Source of the DNA: Mangifera indica
Taxonomy: Eukaryota > Streptophyta > Magnoliopsida > Sapindales > Anacardiaceae
Assembly: GCF_011075055.1 (NCBI RefSeq)
Contig: NW_025401118.1
Span: 124,001 to 188,000, forward strand
Length of the DNA: 64,000 nt
Direction: 5' to 3'
The position numbers and the translations under genes were made by a program. This document shows positions 31,947-44,036 of this stretch, in pieces. Positions within the stretch are counted from its first letter, which is position 1. Each line of letters starts with the position of its first letter. Below the pieces are notes generated by a model. The model was given only the letters and a program-made list of their open reading frames with translations. It was not told the origin of the DNA and did no database searches.

Positions 31947-34900
31947 ATGGCCACTTACTGGTGTCACTTCTCGTTCTTCTTCATGTCGTTCTCTCTTCTC
32001 TGTGCCACCACCGTCAGTGGGGTCAGCCCTAGCCGTGATTCCCAATACCTTGAGGAGGCGCTTCTCTGCAAACAGGCCTACGGCTTCATGCCTTGCTCCA
32101 CAACTGCATTGGGGAACCTGTTTTTGATCAGCGTTTATGGATACCTGACTTTCGTGGCATGCAAGTGTTTTTTTGACGGGAGTGAGATGTTGAAGGTTCT
32201 TGGTCCTGGTTGTTTTGGACAAATTGTTCTTCCCAAGCTGGATGCGCTTACCAGCGCCGTACTTATTCTTGGTAAAAACTCTTGCTTGAGTCTTTACTAA
32301 CTTGTTTGGATGTTGTGATTAAGGGTTTCATTTTTGAAACCTTGTTATCTGTTTATCATCTGTTTTGAGTTTCGTAGTCATCACCTGGGAAGCACGCACT
32401 GCATGGTTGGCGTTTCGAGACCGTTTCGATGATTCATAGAAATTGAAACGCGTTTCTACAACAGAAACGCATCGTGGGGTAAAAAAGGAACCGAACCATC
32501 TCCTCTCCGTTGTCGTCACGAATCCTCTCCGTCTCCGGCGACGCCAAATCTTGGCGAAGTCTAGAATAGCCATCTTCATCAGTGCACTTAATCTATTTCG
32601 CCACTAATTTAGAACAGTTGTCTCCATCTGCTTAATTTCAACCAAGAAAATTTATTGAATTCCTAGCTAATTTAGCCATTAATTTAGAACAGTCCTCTCC
32701 AGATCTTTGGAAGACGTTTCGTCGTCCAGAGAAGGCACGAGCGCTCATCACTCTCCCTCCAGCAGGTCGTCGCCGGTGGCCGGAGGGAAAGTGAAAAAAA
32801 AAAAAAAAAAGGGATTTTGGGGGGGGGGGGGGGGGGGGTAAAAATGTCTCTTTTCAAAGTTTAGGAATAGGGGTAAAAATCAAAAGAAAAAAATATGAGA
32901 AAATTATATCACTGGAACATAAACAGTAAAATGATGGTTTTACCCCTCTATCTAACAAAAAATTTAACAACAGTTTAAAAATGAGTGGGTGTTTGAATTT
33001 TTCATCTGACAGGAGTATGTTTTTGAGATACGGCTAAGAAATGGGTAGGAAAAAGTCTTATCCCCTTAGAATAATGTTTCATTATCTGTCTTGTCTATTC
33101 GGAATTTTGCTGAGCAGCTCTAGTGTAGTGTGACAGACCTCAATTGCAGAATCGCTTGGTGGCTATGCTTCAAAGTTTATATCTTTGTGATCTGACGAGT
33201 TATTGAGTTGTTACTCTTGGCTTGTTTATGAGATTTGGATTTCGAAAGTTGTGAATTTGTGTTGTGCTTTAGAAGCCTTTGTTTATTCTGCATTTTGTGA
33301 CTTTGAGCTTCAAACTACATGGGAGCTTTTTAATAAGTGATTGATTTTATTGTTGAAATTACTTTACTAGGTCGGGAAAACACTCTTCATTGGCTTATAA
33401 TTTTACTTATTTAATTTTAAGCAGTTAATTGATTTATAGTCATGTTTCTTTTCAATTTCAATTTAAAAGTTGAATATATTTTTTATAATGTTAATTGGTT
33501 TTGATTTTATTTATATTAATGTGGGTTTGTAAATACTTCTTGGAAGAAGTGGAAAAAAATATGTAATTGTTATATATTTTTTTAATTAGAGGATACTATA
33601 TTTTTTTATTAAAAAATTTATATTTATTAAAAACCCCCTATATATTTAATATTTGTATATTTTCTTTTGTTTCTATTTCCTATATTTTTTGAAAGAATAT
33701 GTTTCAATGTTTTCGTTTTTGTGTCTTGATTTTTTCGCATTTCTGTTCCTTTGCTACCTAGTTAATATTCTTTCAATTAAAAAAAAAAAAAAAAAAAGGA
33801 GTTCTCCCACCATACCCCAAACGTTGATTAGCAGTATTAATCTCAAAAATTTGTACAGCCTCTGGACTTTCTGTAAAAAGGGAAATATCTCAAGTCAGAT
33901 ATTTGTAGGAATGGGGTTACTAGCCAGTTCAAGTATTTAGATAATATTCCTTCTCAAATGTTGCATTTTTACCTGGTGATTGATGTGTTGATTGAATCTG
34001 ATTAATTCTCTTGTTTTTTACAGTGTCTGGACTTTCTGGAACTAAGGAATCTGCTCAAAGTCAGGTCTTGGTGGGAATGGGATTCCTAGCCGGATCAACT
34101 GTCATGCTTCTTACTGTAGTATGGGGATCCTGTATCGTAGTTGGAAAATGTGACATTGAGCATTCCGTTGCTAAAGATGGTCAAAATACAAAAGGATTTA
34201 GCTTAACTGGTATGCAACTTTACTCAGAATTGTCCTTTACTAGTCTTCACTGATGGACTGAATAACCAATCTAGTTTGGATTAAGCAGTTCTCCGGCTCT
34301 TAACTTGGAATATGCCAAGGCAGTGGCATCTTTGTATTCTATTTTTAATTTGTGGTAGAATTGTCTCAAAGTTTGTTCTTGTCTAAGGGTTTCAATTAAA
34401 ATTATAGAAACTCTTTATGTTGTAGAAGCTATGAGCCTGCAATGCAGTAGCTGCAAAGTGGGGGAGAAGGACGGGGTAGGGAGGGGAAAGAGAGATGAAA
34501 TTTAAGGCACAACCAGTGTGCTATAGTTGTTTGTGAGGATTTGAGGAGTTGCTTATGAACATGCACCTAAAAAGCACAAATGAATGTGGAATTTAAATTG
34601 TATCTGTATAGAAAAAGCCACATCCATTTTTAACTTAGAAATTGAATAAATAGTTGCTTGAAACTAACATAATTTTCATGAGGCAGAGAGATCCTATATA
34701 GATACATCCTGGACCGGAACATTACATTGACTATATCTTCATGTACATTGGTTGTAAGCAACAAGAAAGTGATAGTTATTTTTACAAGGAAAGAGACAAG
34801 GTCCAACATGGCTGTAGAGCCCTCTCACTGTATATAGTTTCAGAGTGTTAGGGCTGGAGAAATTGAGGGCTGGTAATGTTGGTCATGGTGCTTAGGGTGT

Positions 34901-36516
34901 TAGTTTCAATTTTCGTGGGGAAAACAGACTTGATATGACTATGATTGCTGCTTTATTTTAAGTGTGGAGACTTTTTTTAATTAAATTCCATTGAAGATTT
35001 TCTAAATTGAAAAAAGAAATTCTCTTTGATTGCAGAAACCGGTGTTAGTACGGATATCTGGACGTGCTATACTGCAAGGATAATGGCTGTATCTGTCATC
35101 CCATTTATTGTTGTTCAAATACCACAGAAACTCCATTCAACTTCAGGAAGAGACTTTGCAGTTTTGATTGCTCTAATTCTATCTGTATTGATGTTCATTG
35201 CTTATTGCCTTTATCAGGTAACCATTCTTTTATGCAACAATTATAGCATCCTGTGAATTCTTTGATACTTGTGGCAAATTCCGTGAGTCCATCTTATGTA
35301 AGAACTGGTGACATTGAGGCGCACCAATCTTTTTGTTGACATAGTGTATATTCTGTGATGATATTTTATTTGGTTCTTGTAATAAATTGTTAGAAAGATT
35401 AAATTAATCAAGTGAATCTCATCTGAGAAGGCCATATAAATGAGGCTTTCTTCATGGTGTAAAGACAAATCTTGAGAATCTGTTATTCTTGATCTAGGAG
35501 AAATGAGTTATGAAGGCATCAACATGTTGATAGCTGGAGGACATTTTCTTCTTTCATTGCCTTATCAATAGTTGTTCCTTCTAAAACCCTATTTAGCAGC
35601 ATTGTTTCTGACCCTAGTGTTAAATGCTAATGTCTTGACTGGTATATTTAGAAGGAAAGATTATAGTTTTGGTATGTTCTATATACTTAGCCTTCTTTCT
35701 TTAAACCTTTTTCTATTTTACTGGATACTGCTTTTAACAAATGTTCTATGTATTTACTGATGCTTACTTCCCTTTCATTCATGTCGTGTTGGTCTTTCAG
35801 CCCTCAAATGAGGGGCCGAGTTCCATTGAAGATGCTGCTGGTGGCAGGTTACCAGAAGGCATGGAGACAAATCAGGAGAATCAAACCTGCGATGTTGAAA
35901 ATCCTAAGTCGATCTACTTTAAAGCGGTACCAATGTTGATTATTGGCACCATTATTGCTGCTGCATTTGCTCATCCTCTAGAGGACGCTGTTACCAACTT
36001 TTCCAATGCAACAAGTATCCCTCCATTCTTCGTTTCATTCATTGCACTACCGATGACAACAAAGTTAAGTGTAGCGGTACCATTGCTCACTTATGCCAGC
36101 CATAAGAGGATCAGATCCTCCTCATTAGCATTCACCAAGGTTTGTCACTGATTTCTATCTATTTTTTCCATATGCGACTTGAGGTATTTAAAGGGTCTTA
36201 CATTATTTTGCTTTTCTGATGTTTTCTGCTGCAGCTATACGCAACTGTGTCAACGGATAATGTGATTTATCTATCAGCTCTCTTGGCTATTGTCTACATC
36301 AGAGGATTGAGTTGGGATTATTCAGCAGAAGTGCTGGCTATTGCTGTTGTATGCATTCTGGTGGGTGGCTTTGCCAGTGTCCGCACCACTTTCCCCCTTT
36401 GGAGTTGTTTACTTGCTTACATGCTGTATCCTTTGTCCTTAGCACTGGTTTATGTTCTTGATTACGTCTTTGGTTGGGCATGGTTAAGAAGATGTATTAT
36501 AATTATAAAACTATAA
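31947..36516 (+). CDS. EF-hand-less NCL-type exchanger-like protein (copy C)
   Basis: Open if spliced as 31947-32271, 34024-34209, 35036-35217, 35801-36139 and 36235-36516: 437 codons, in frame throughout. It starts MATYWCHFSFFFMSFSLLCA (signal peptide), keeps CSTTALGNLFLISVYGYL, GMGFLAGSTVMLLTVVWGS, the exon-4 membrane segment and the C-terminal half with NFSNATSIPPFFVSF. Exon 2 (33857-33940) is dead (frameshift, no GT donor), but skipping it keeps frame. The exon-5 acceptor AG is mutated to TTG, and an AG nine bases on (CTTTCAG) can replace it in frame. Exons 5-7 are fused without introns, and both EF-hands are gone apart from a vestige, EGMETNQENQ. Acidic alpha-repeat residues are absent (ALTSA, TTKLSVA), and HPLVDA is changed to HPLEDA. 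Could be a live variant or a young pseudogene; transcripts would decide. Confidence 0.7.
32690..33065. mobile_element. Partial MULE-like MITE in intron 1 of NCL-C
   Basis: Absent at the same place in E (near 60800). The right end GGTAGGAAAAAGTCTTATCCCC resembles the right end of the element at 18261-19060, and ATTTTTCATCTGACAGGAG parallels TTTTTCATCTCCTATGG there. The left half is truncated. It contains an A17 run and a G run at about 32818-32838, and the GC-rich TCGTCGCCGGTGGCCGG. Confidence 0.55.
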
Positions 36517-37989
36517 AACTATGTGTTTGATTGAGTCTTGGGGTGGGCAGAGTTAAGAAGATGTATTATAATTATAAAACAACAGAACTATGTGATGTAA
36601 TTATATATTATTGTTATTTAATTATATAGTTATATATAATTATATTGTGATATATAATTGTTTATTATAAATGATTATGAACACAACATTACTCATCATA
36701 TAATCATCTTTTTAGATTTTAACGTAAAGTGTAAAGGGCTGTTTGAATTTTCCAATTCCCATACCCGTTCCATTTTCTCACCTAAAATCGAATAAGATAA
36801 ATGTTTTTTGTCCAATGAGTTGGGCTTGGCTCAGCTCGATTAAGTTCGAGCCGAGCTTGAGTTGGTTCGAATTGATTAGGTAGATTTTTTTTTTAAATTT
36901 CTTTATATAAAACGATGTCGTTTTGATTAATATATATTAAAAACGATGTCGTTTTGATAATAAAAAATGAACCAAACCAAACTGAGTCGAGCTGAACGCC
37001 AGCCCGAAACAAGTCGACCTTAACCGAGCTCGAGTCGAGCTCTAGCCGAACTCAAGCTATCCATATTTGAACCGAGCCGAGCTCGAGTTGAGGGCGAGCC
37101 GAGCTCAGCTCGGCTCGAATCCAACCCTACTTAAGGGGCTTTTGGTTTGGGTAATATTTTATTATCAAAATAGAAAGATTACCTTGAAGATAGAGTACTT
37201 AAAAGATTATTGAATATAAATTATTACTATGTTTAATAAAATTTAGTTTATATAAATAATTATTGTGTTTGGTTAAAGATAATAAAAGAGTACTAATAAA
37301 TTATTTTACTTAAATACCCTTGAATATAATTATTTTTAAATATTTTTTATATTATTTGTCATATTAATTAAAAATGAATTTATTTTTGTCTCAAAAATTA
37401 ATAAATAATAATATAATTATAATAAAATCAAGATTACCTCGATAATCTTTAAACACCTAAGGAGAAAGTAGTAATCAGATTATCACATATATTATCTCTT
37501 AAGTCAGCATTGATAATGAAAAATTACTATAATATTTTATTAATGATAAATCAAATAAAAAAATAAAAAATAAATTATCAAGATAATTTTAAAAAACTCA
37601 AATCAAATACCCCTATTTACACGGATTTCTTAACAGACAGATTGTATAATTGGATTAGAGGCTGCAGTGGGGTGAATCGACGCCGGCGTAGCCCACTGGG
37701 TTAGGTTTAAGACCTGTACAATAACAGATCATACACACTGAACTGATCTGATGAGATCATGAGGCTTCCATTCTAATCTTATATACGTAGGGTTGGTTCG
37801 GGTCTCACAGAAGTGGGTCTGACTGGAGGGTTGACCAGTTAATTTTAGGCTTCTACCTCTCAAATTTATTATTTTTTTAAATCATTAACAATCTGGCTTG
37901 GTTTGAACAGTCTATACATCCGGCCCACTATAGTAGCAGGGCAAGCCTTTTTATGTTGGGTTTCGGACCGGTTTGACCCAATTAATGCC
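36517..37989. other. Spacer after NCL-C with a MITE copy
   Basis: Just after the stop, about 65 bp of the gene end (GTTAAGAAGATGTATTATAA) is tandemly repeated. A hAT-type MITE copy lies at about 36827-37130 (left TTGGGCTTGGCTCAGCTCG, right CTCGGCTCGAATCCAACCCT, with ACGATGTCGTTTTGAT twice in the centre). The rest is AT-rich, with no gene seen. Confidence 0.6.
36827..37130. mobile_element. hAT-type MITE copy (6042 family)
   Basis: Body and ends match the intact copy at 6042-6317: GAGCTTGAGTTGGTTCGAAT near the left, ATGTCGTTTTGATTAATATA in the centre, and ACTCAAGCTATCCATATTTG and CGAATCCAACCCTA at the right. A target duplication is not evident, so limits are approximate. Confidence 0.6.
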
Positions 37990-39655
37990 TCAAAATTGGA
38001 TTGATGAGAATAAAGATGAAAAACTCAGTTAGTGAATCAAAAGCGCTGACAAATTACTGAGAGATTGTAATATATCTAATGACAATCAAATTGATTTTGG
38101 TGAATTCACCAGGAGTATAGAAAATTGGCTCAACGAAGTACATGGAGGAAATAGATATGGTGATCCTGGTTCTCCTGAAATCCCCAAATGGACCTCCATT
38201 AAAGCAGTGCTGATGCTTTTTCTTAGGGGTGTGCAAATTCGGTTAAACAAACTAATTAACCGGATTTGCAAACCGAACAGAATTTTCGATTACCTAATTT
38301 TGAACCGATTTTAAATTAATATTACAATTATAACCATATTTCATTATGAACATTTAGACTTCAATCTATAATTACTTTGCCAATTGAAGCTAGTTGATTT
38401 TTAAGCAAATAATTGTATTTTTGTTTTCGTCGGCTATGCTTGTAGAAGGGATGACTATGTTGATTTTTGACATCCTCTTAAATGCAAACTAAATTGTAGG
38501 TCATATAAATGTGAAAAGATTGGAGAATAAAAATGGAACTAATCTATCAATCTAATCATCATATTTTACCATACTAGAATATGCATTTTCTATTACAATC
38601 TTAGGTTTGCTAATATTAATGTGATTACTGAAAATCTTATGAAATAGAACTTTAAAGAGACTATTTTTTTTGGTAATAAATTATTTTTTCTGAGTGGTAT
38701 TAGTAATGAGGAATGAAAATGAATTTGCGGCAAGAGTACACTTTTTTTTGTCATGAAATTTTTACATTAAATATTTTTATTATTTATTTAATTTGGGAAC
38801 CGATTCGATTCGGTTTTCAGATAATTTTGCACACCCTCAACTTTTTTTCTTTTGTTTTTATTTTACTGATGAGAAATCTTTTTGAAGACAATCCAACCAC
38901 ATTAAATAAGTGAAACTTTAAGTTTAGTAACTGATCGTATAATTACTACATTGGATAAATTATAATTTTGATTTTAATATGATGTCAATGAGTTTCAATC
39001 CAAAACCTTTGGGATTCGACATATTTTACCATCCAAGCTACCTTTGAGCGCTTATTGATTGTTATAGGCTTTGCTGACCCTCTTTTAGATGCCGTTGACA
39101 ACTTTTCAGATGCAACAGCTATACCCTCATTCTTCATCTCACTTATTGCATTGCCTTTGGCAACCAACTCAAGTGAAGCAGTATCAACAAGCATTTTTTG
39201 CCGAGGGTAAGAAGATTAGAACTGCGTCATTAACATTTTCCAAGGTTTGTTTCTCATTTCTCTCAATTTCCACATGCCATTTTTGCTACAAACTTGTTAA
39301 TTAGACATAAAACATTACGCATTCAGCTATTGCAAGAGTTTTAGCCTTTACATGATTTAACTAGTTCATGAAGAAACTAGTTTTGTATTGCTGTAAATGC
39401 CATTATAGTTTTTTCCCATTTCCAGGTTTTTCCTATGCAGTTGTATGGAGCAGTGGCAATGAATAATGTCCTATGCCTATCAGTTTTCTTAGCTCTTGTC
39501 TATCTCAGAGGATTGACATGGGACTTATGTTTGCATTTTGATGGGTGCTTTTGGGAGTTTCCCAGTCTTCCCTCTCTGGGAATCTTCAATTGCAAATGCC
39601 CTTTATCCCTTGGCACTGGTTTATGCTCTTGATTATGCTTTTGGCTGGTCATAGC
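37990..39655 (+). pseudogene. Remnant of a canonical NCL gene (copy F), split by a MITE
   Basis: An exon-6-like part (37994-38180) retains WIDENKDE-type EF-hand sequence and DNQIDFGEFTRSIENWLNEV. An exon-7 part starts just before the MITE (TSIKAVLMLF) and resumes at about 39068 with FADPLLDAVDNFSDATAIPS and ALPLATNSSEAVST. An exon-8 part (39440-39655) has LYGAVAMNNVLCLSVFLA and LVYLRGLTWD. Small deletions break the EF-hand and exon 8 frames; exons 1-5 are missing. Unlike A-E it has the ATNSSEA form of the alpha-2 repeat and ADPLLDA, the expected family forms. It is therefore a different, more conserved paralogue. Confidence 0.82.
38224..38840. mobile_element. hAT-like MITE inside exon 7 of NCL-F
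   Basis: Left end TAGGGGTGTGCAAATTCGGT; right end complements to TTGAGGGTGTGCAAAATTAT. Flanks CTTTTTCT and CTTTTTTT are a possible 8-bp target duplication with one mismatch. The NCL reading frame stops at its left edge (AGTGCTGATGCTTTTTCT). Interior AT-rich, no coding. Confidence 0.65.
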
Positions 39656-40410
39656 TTTGTATACACATTTTTTAGTACACAACTAAGTATACAGATAATG
39701 TGTCATAAATAATTGAGTAATTTTGAATTAAACCCGATTATGCACTTAAAAATGTACACACATAACATTGTTTATTCATAAATTGTGGTTTATTCCTTCT
39801 GTACTTCTCCATATGGGTTTTTGATTGATATCTAATGACTGATAACTAGGGGATTTAGTTGAAAGATGAAAACAACACAAAAATTGCATGATTTCACAGT
39901 TATTCAACAGGATTTCTGCAACCCAAATAAACATTTTTTTTCTGTGATACTTTCCCACTTTTTCTCTCTTATCTACTCATATTCAATGGAGGCCTTCTAC
40001 TTCCATCATAACTATAATGAAGGGTCAGATTTAGATACCCCACCAAAACAAAGAGAAGACAAAAGCATATATAAACATCCCCACAAACTCTCATTGTCAC
40101 CAACCAATAACCAACACCAAAAATATAAACAAACCCACTTTACATAACCGACCAAACTTAGCTTTCATCAAATTTCAACATCAAAACAAACCAATCTACA
40201 TCTCCCTATCTTTCTCTTCTCTCTGCCCTCACATGGCCAAGATTTGGTTTTTTACTTTCACACACAAGCTTGCATAAGCAAATTTATAAAATTTCCATGC
40301 CATCCCATTTGTCAAATTGTTTTAGAAAAAAGGAAAACAAGTCTTACTTGGTATGATCTCAGAGAGATGACAAAGTGGCCTACCAAAGAAATGGATACAG
40401 GTTAGAAACA
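39656..40410. other. Spacer between NCL-F and the SPEAR-like region
   Basis: AT-rich non-coding sequence followed from about 40050 by a CA-rich stretch (CACCAACCAATAACCAACACC). The latter reads like a 5' leader of a + strand gene, but no downstream coding region supports that. Confidence 0.45.
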
Positions 40411-40411
40411 T

Positions 40412-41850
40412 TTATAGCCTCAAATTGAGTTCAACACTTCCGCCTGCTTCACCATTGTTACAATTATTCACTCTGCCTATGGCTTGGTCTTTTTTTGCCA
40501 CTGCTTGTGGGAAGAAGCTGTAGTAAGGTTGCTGATGACTTGGTCCGCTGAGTTCTGGCCAAAGAATTGGATCTTCAACATTTCCCTTTTCACAAATGGT
40601 ATAAAGAAACAAGAAAGTTAGGTTCAATTTAATTAGAAAAGAAGTGAAATTAGTAGAATGTAAATGGGTTCTTGTTTTAAGTTAGACTCACTTGATAAGG
40701 TAGTGATTCAAAATCAGAGAATTCAGTGCTATGGCAAGCCAGATGAGGTTGAGAGTGCCTTAATTTTGAACCTTGAGACATTGAAATTGTTGTGGGAGGA
40801 GCTAATGTCAGAAAAAGTCCATTTTCTTTGATGCTTTTCTTTGAATTATTAGGCTCCAACATGAAAGTTGAGCATGAAGAACCTCCTCTGGCAAGTTTGG
40901 AAACAACTAAATAAGCAATCAACATTTATTACCACAAAAACGTTAAGGAACCAATCTAGAAACAAAGTCAAGCTAACCTGGAAAGTGTGCCAACAGGTTC
41001 AAAATTGAGTGTGTGACCACCACTGCCACAAGAAGCTGAGTCATCTGATCGGCTGGTTCTGGGCTGAAGAATTGGAGGAAATTTGCAGTGGAAAGATGAA
41101 ATGCCTGGTGGATTGTCCAGAGGAAAGGGATATGACCTCTTCATGCCGACCATCTATACTAAATTTTAACCAAATTAAACCAATCTACTTGTTAGATCTC
41201 ACAGTCTAAATAGAATAAACATAAATTTAAGACTAAATTTACTAGAACTCATTACAGAACTTTCAGGTTACTCAAGTACAAGATCTAGTGTTTTTAAGAA
41301 AAAAGATGGAAGCTAAACCGAACATACCTTTTCCTCCTCTGTCCACATAGGTATATAATTGCCATAATAGCTTTGGTTTGAAGGGGGCTCCATCTGAAAA
41401 TTTAGTGCAGATGATGATGAAGTTGCTGATGATTCATTCACCTATACAAGTTAGATTTATCAAGAAATTAAACAATAACACATAACAAAAATTTAAATAA
41501 ACTCAATAAAGATGACTTAAAAAATGAAGAAAACTCTTTGAATGGCATACCACTAAAGAAGGATGATGCTGGAATTGTTGTGCTCTTTCCATCAAACTAG
41601 GGAGAGGCCACATGGGAATTGATTCATGAGACAAATGATTCAAAGTTGAGCAAAAAGTTGATCCTGGATTAACCCCAGAACTCTCTTTTTCAAGGTTAAA
41701 CTCATAAGATTCCCACAATTTTTGAACATTTTGGTGGCCTTGAAGTGAAACAGTTGACAACCCTACGGGATTTGTCAATGGAACATTGTTGGAATTCAAA
41801 GTTTCAATATTTTGATTTGATGATGAAGAGGGCCTAAACCCCAAATTTGG
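40412..41850 (-). pseudogene. SPEAR/TIE-like EAR-motif repressor, N-terminally truncated
   Basis: Read leftwards from 41850: exon with GFRPSSSSNQNIETLNSN and YEFNLEKESSGVNPGSTF, MWPLPSLMERAQQFQHHPSL (to about 41552); exon 41444-41328 with LNFQMEPPSNQSYYGNYIPM; exon 41153-40980 with MVGMKRSYPFPLDNPPGISS; exon about 40900-40690 with SCSTFMLEPNNSKKS and FSDFESLPYQ; last exon ending at 40412 in SVELNLRL, an LxLxL EAR motif. This is the layout of the SPOROCYTELESS-like EAR proteins (SPEAR, also called TIE), adaptors that recruit TOPLESS co-repressors to TCP factors in the nucleus. The N-terminal helix-forming SPL domain that contacts TCP partners is missing upstream, so the gene is probably not functional, although the exons are open and junctions plausible. 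Confidence 0.7.
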
Positions 41851-41879
41851 AGATGAAATATCGGCTAGAAATGGAATTG

Positions 41880-42775
41880 CAGAAGTGGCCTACCAAAGAA
41901 ATGACAAAGTGGCCTACCAAAGAAATGGATACAGGTTGGAAACATTTATACCTTCAAATTGAGATCAACACTTCCGCCTACTTCACCATTGTTACAATTA
42001 TTCACTCTGCCTGCGGCTTGGTCTTTTTTCACAAATGATATAAGAAACAAGAAAGTTAAGTTCAATTTAATTAGAAAAGAAGTGAAATTAGTAGAATGTA
42101 AATGGGCTCTTGTTTTAAGTTAGATTCACTTGATACGGTAGTGATTCAAAATCAGAGAATTCAGTGCTATGGAAAGCTAGATAAGGTCGAGAGTGCCTTA
42201 ATTTTGAACCTGGAGACATTGAAATTGTTGTGGGAGGAGCTAATGTGAGAAAAAGTCCATTTTCTCTGATGCTTTTCTTTGAATTATTAGGCTCCAACAT
42301 GAAAGTTGAGCATGAAAAGCCTTCTCTGGCAAGTTTGGAAGCAATCAACATTTATTACGACAAAAAGATAAGGGCCCAATCTAGAAACAAAGTCAAGCTA
42401 ACCTGGAAAGTGTGCCAAAAGTTTCAAAATTGAGTGTTTGACCAGCACTGCCACAAGAAGCTGAGTCATCTGATCGGCTGATTCTTGGATGAACAATTGG
42501 AGGAAATTTGCAGTGGAAAGATGAGATGCCTGGTGGATTGTCTAGAGGAAAGGGATGTGACCTCTTCATGCCAACCATCTATACTAAATTTTAACCAAAT
42601 TGAACCAAACTACTTGTTAGATCTCTCAGTCTAAATAGAATAAACATAAATTTCAGACTAAAGCTAATAGAACTCATTACAAAACTTTTCAGGTTACTGA
42701 AGTACAAGATATAATTTTTATTAAGAAACAAGATGAAAGCTAAATTGAACATACCTTTTCCTCCTCTGTCCACAT
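41880..42775 (-). pseudogene. Duplicated 3' part of the SPEAR-like gene
   Basis: A second copy of the last exons lies just upstream (in gene direction): exon end WTEEEK at about 42775, MVGMKRSHPFPLDNPPGISS (42578-42400), FMLEPNNSKKSIRENG and FESLPYQ (42330-42120), and a C-terminus GEVGGSVDLNLKV near 41950-42010. About 85 bp of the last exon are deleted compared with the neighbour copy, and the EAR motif ends in Val. The arrangement is a partial tandem duplication of about 1 kb, similar over exons and introns. It has no N-terminal part of its own. Confidence 0.7.
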
Positions 42776-42834
42776 AGGTATGCAATTGTTCACCCACACA
42801 TATGATACAGTATAATAGGTATGAAATCATTAGA

Positions 42835-43285
42835 TATAATGACGTGATATATCACTATGTGATTGAATATTATTTTATTTTTAATTTTTAATTATCTAAT
42901 TATATAATAATATATCGTTATTTGTATATAAAGTTAATATACAAAACTTTCCCATTTGATAAGTTTTTGTTGGAATGACACTAAAATGTTAGGAACAGAT
43001 TTGAAAGTCAGACCGGATGGTATTGAATGACTTCGACGGGTAGCATATGAAGAGTTTTTTGGGCCCGGCTAATCTCTATCAGAGTGGACGACCCCACTCT
43101 TAACCCTTTAACACACTTCATATGATAACATATTGAAAAAAAATAGTCAAAACTCAAAATACATTTATATTTAACGAGTCAACATTACCAATCTCCGTTG
43201 GAAGCTATCATTGTTGTTAGTAGAAGAGGTTTTTCACCCGTCCACATTATCATCATTATGTACTATATCTATAAATAAATGGTCT
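42835..43285. other. Spacer after the SPEAR-like duplicate
   Basis: No gene or clear transposon seen; it is AT-rich, with a short GC-richer part near 43010-43100 (GACTTCGACGGGTAGCATAT). Confidence 0.5.
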
Positions 43286-43289
43286 AGGG

Positions 43290-44036
43290 GATGGCTATTT
43301 TCTCAAGTTTTCACTATTTAATTTTAAATAGTTTTTTTACTTACTCACAAGTTATTAAGTCTGTTAGTTTTAACAGCAAAATCTTCATTTTACTTGTAAT
43401 ATTAAAATAAATTAAAAATTTATTTTATTTTCCCTTTTAAATCTTAAAAAATAACAATTTATCCCTTTGAGCAAGTTTTAAAAAATCACATTTCCCCCTG
43501 GGTTTAACTTTAATAACCGACTAGTCTCTCTAGTGTCATTATCACTGATCTCTCTCTCCTAACAGTTTCTCTTCCTTTGGCAGTCTCCCTTACCATCTCT
43601 CCTCCCTCCAACAACATGCAACTCTTGTCTAGGAAGATAAATTTATCTTCCCAAAAGAAGAGGAGTAGTCTTATTCTTCCCAAACGGCTTGTCTTCTTCT
43701 TTCTGAACCACTTGTTTTCTTTGTCTTCCTAGACAAGTGTCGGATATCACTGGAGAGAGGAAAGACGTTAAGGGAGACTATCATAGAAAGAGGAACCATC
43801 GAGAGAAAGAGATCGCCAGAGATGGTGCCTAAAGGAGTGGCCAGATATGGAAATATAAACTCAAGGAGGAAAATGTAATTTTTTAAAACTTCTCCAAAAG
43901 GAGAAATTATTATTTGTTAGAGTTTGGGAGAAAATAATATAAAATTTTAAAATTAATAGATTCGAGTAATTTTAATGGTCTATGAGTGAGTAAAAATTTT
44001 TAAAATTGATTGTGGAAACTTGAGAAAACAGTAATC
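43290..44036. mobile_element. Old foldback MULE-like element
   Basis: Left GGATGGCTATTTTCTCAAGT is mirrored by the right end AACTTGAGAAAACAGTAATC, and similarity continues inward (ACTTACTCACAAGTTATTAA versus its complement at about 43975). The centre has CTAGGAAGATAAATTTATCT and AGACAAGTG words like the arms of the element at 7100. Target repeats are not clear; limits are approximate. It lies about 290 bp upstream of NCL-D. Confidence 0.55.

Noticed and set aside
32818..32838. Poly-A and poly-G runs as a possible G-quadruplex control element
   Set aside because: They lie in a truncated MITE in an intron and such homopolymers are prone to length errors.
39866..40147. 93-codon + strand frame after NCL-F
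   Set aside because: Low-complexity composition, no recognisable domain and no splice partners.
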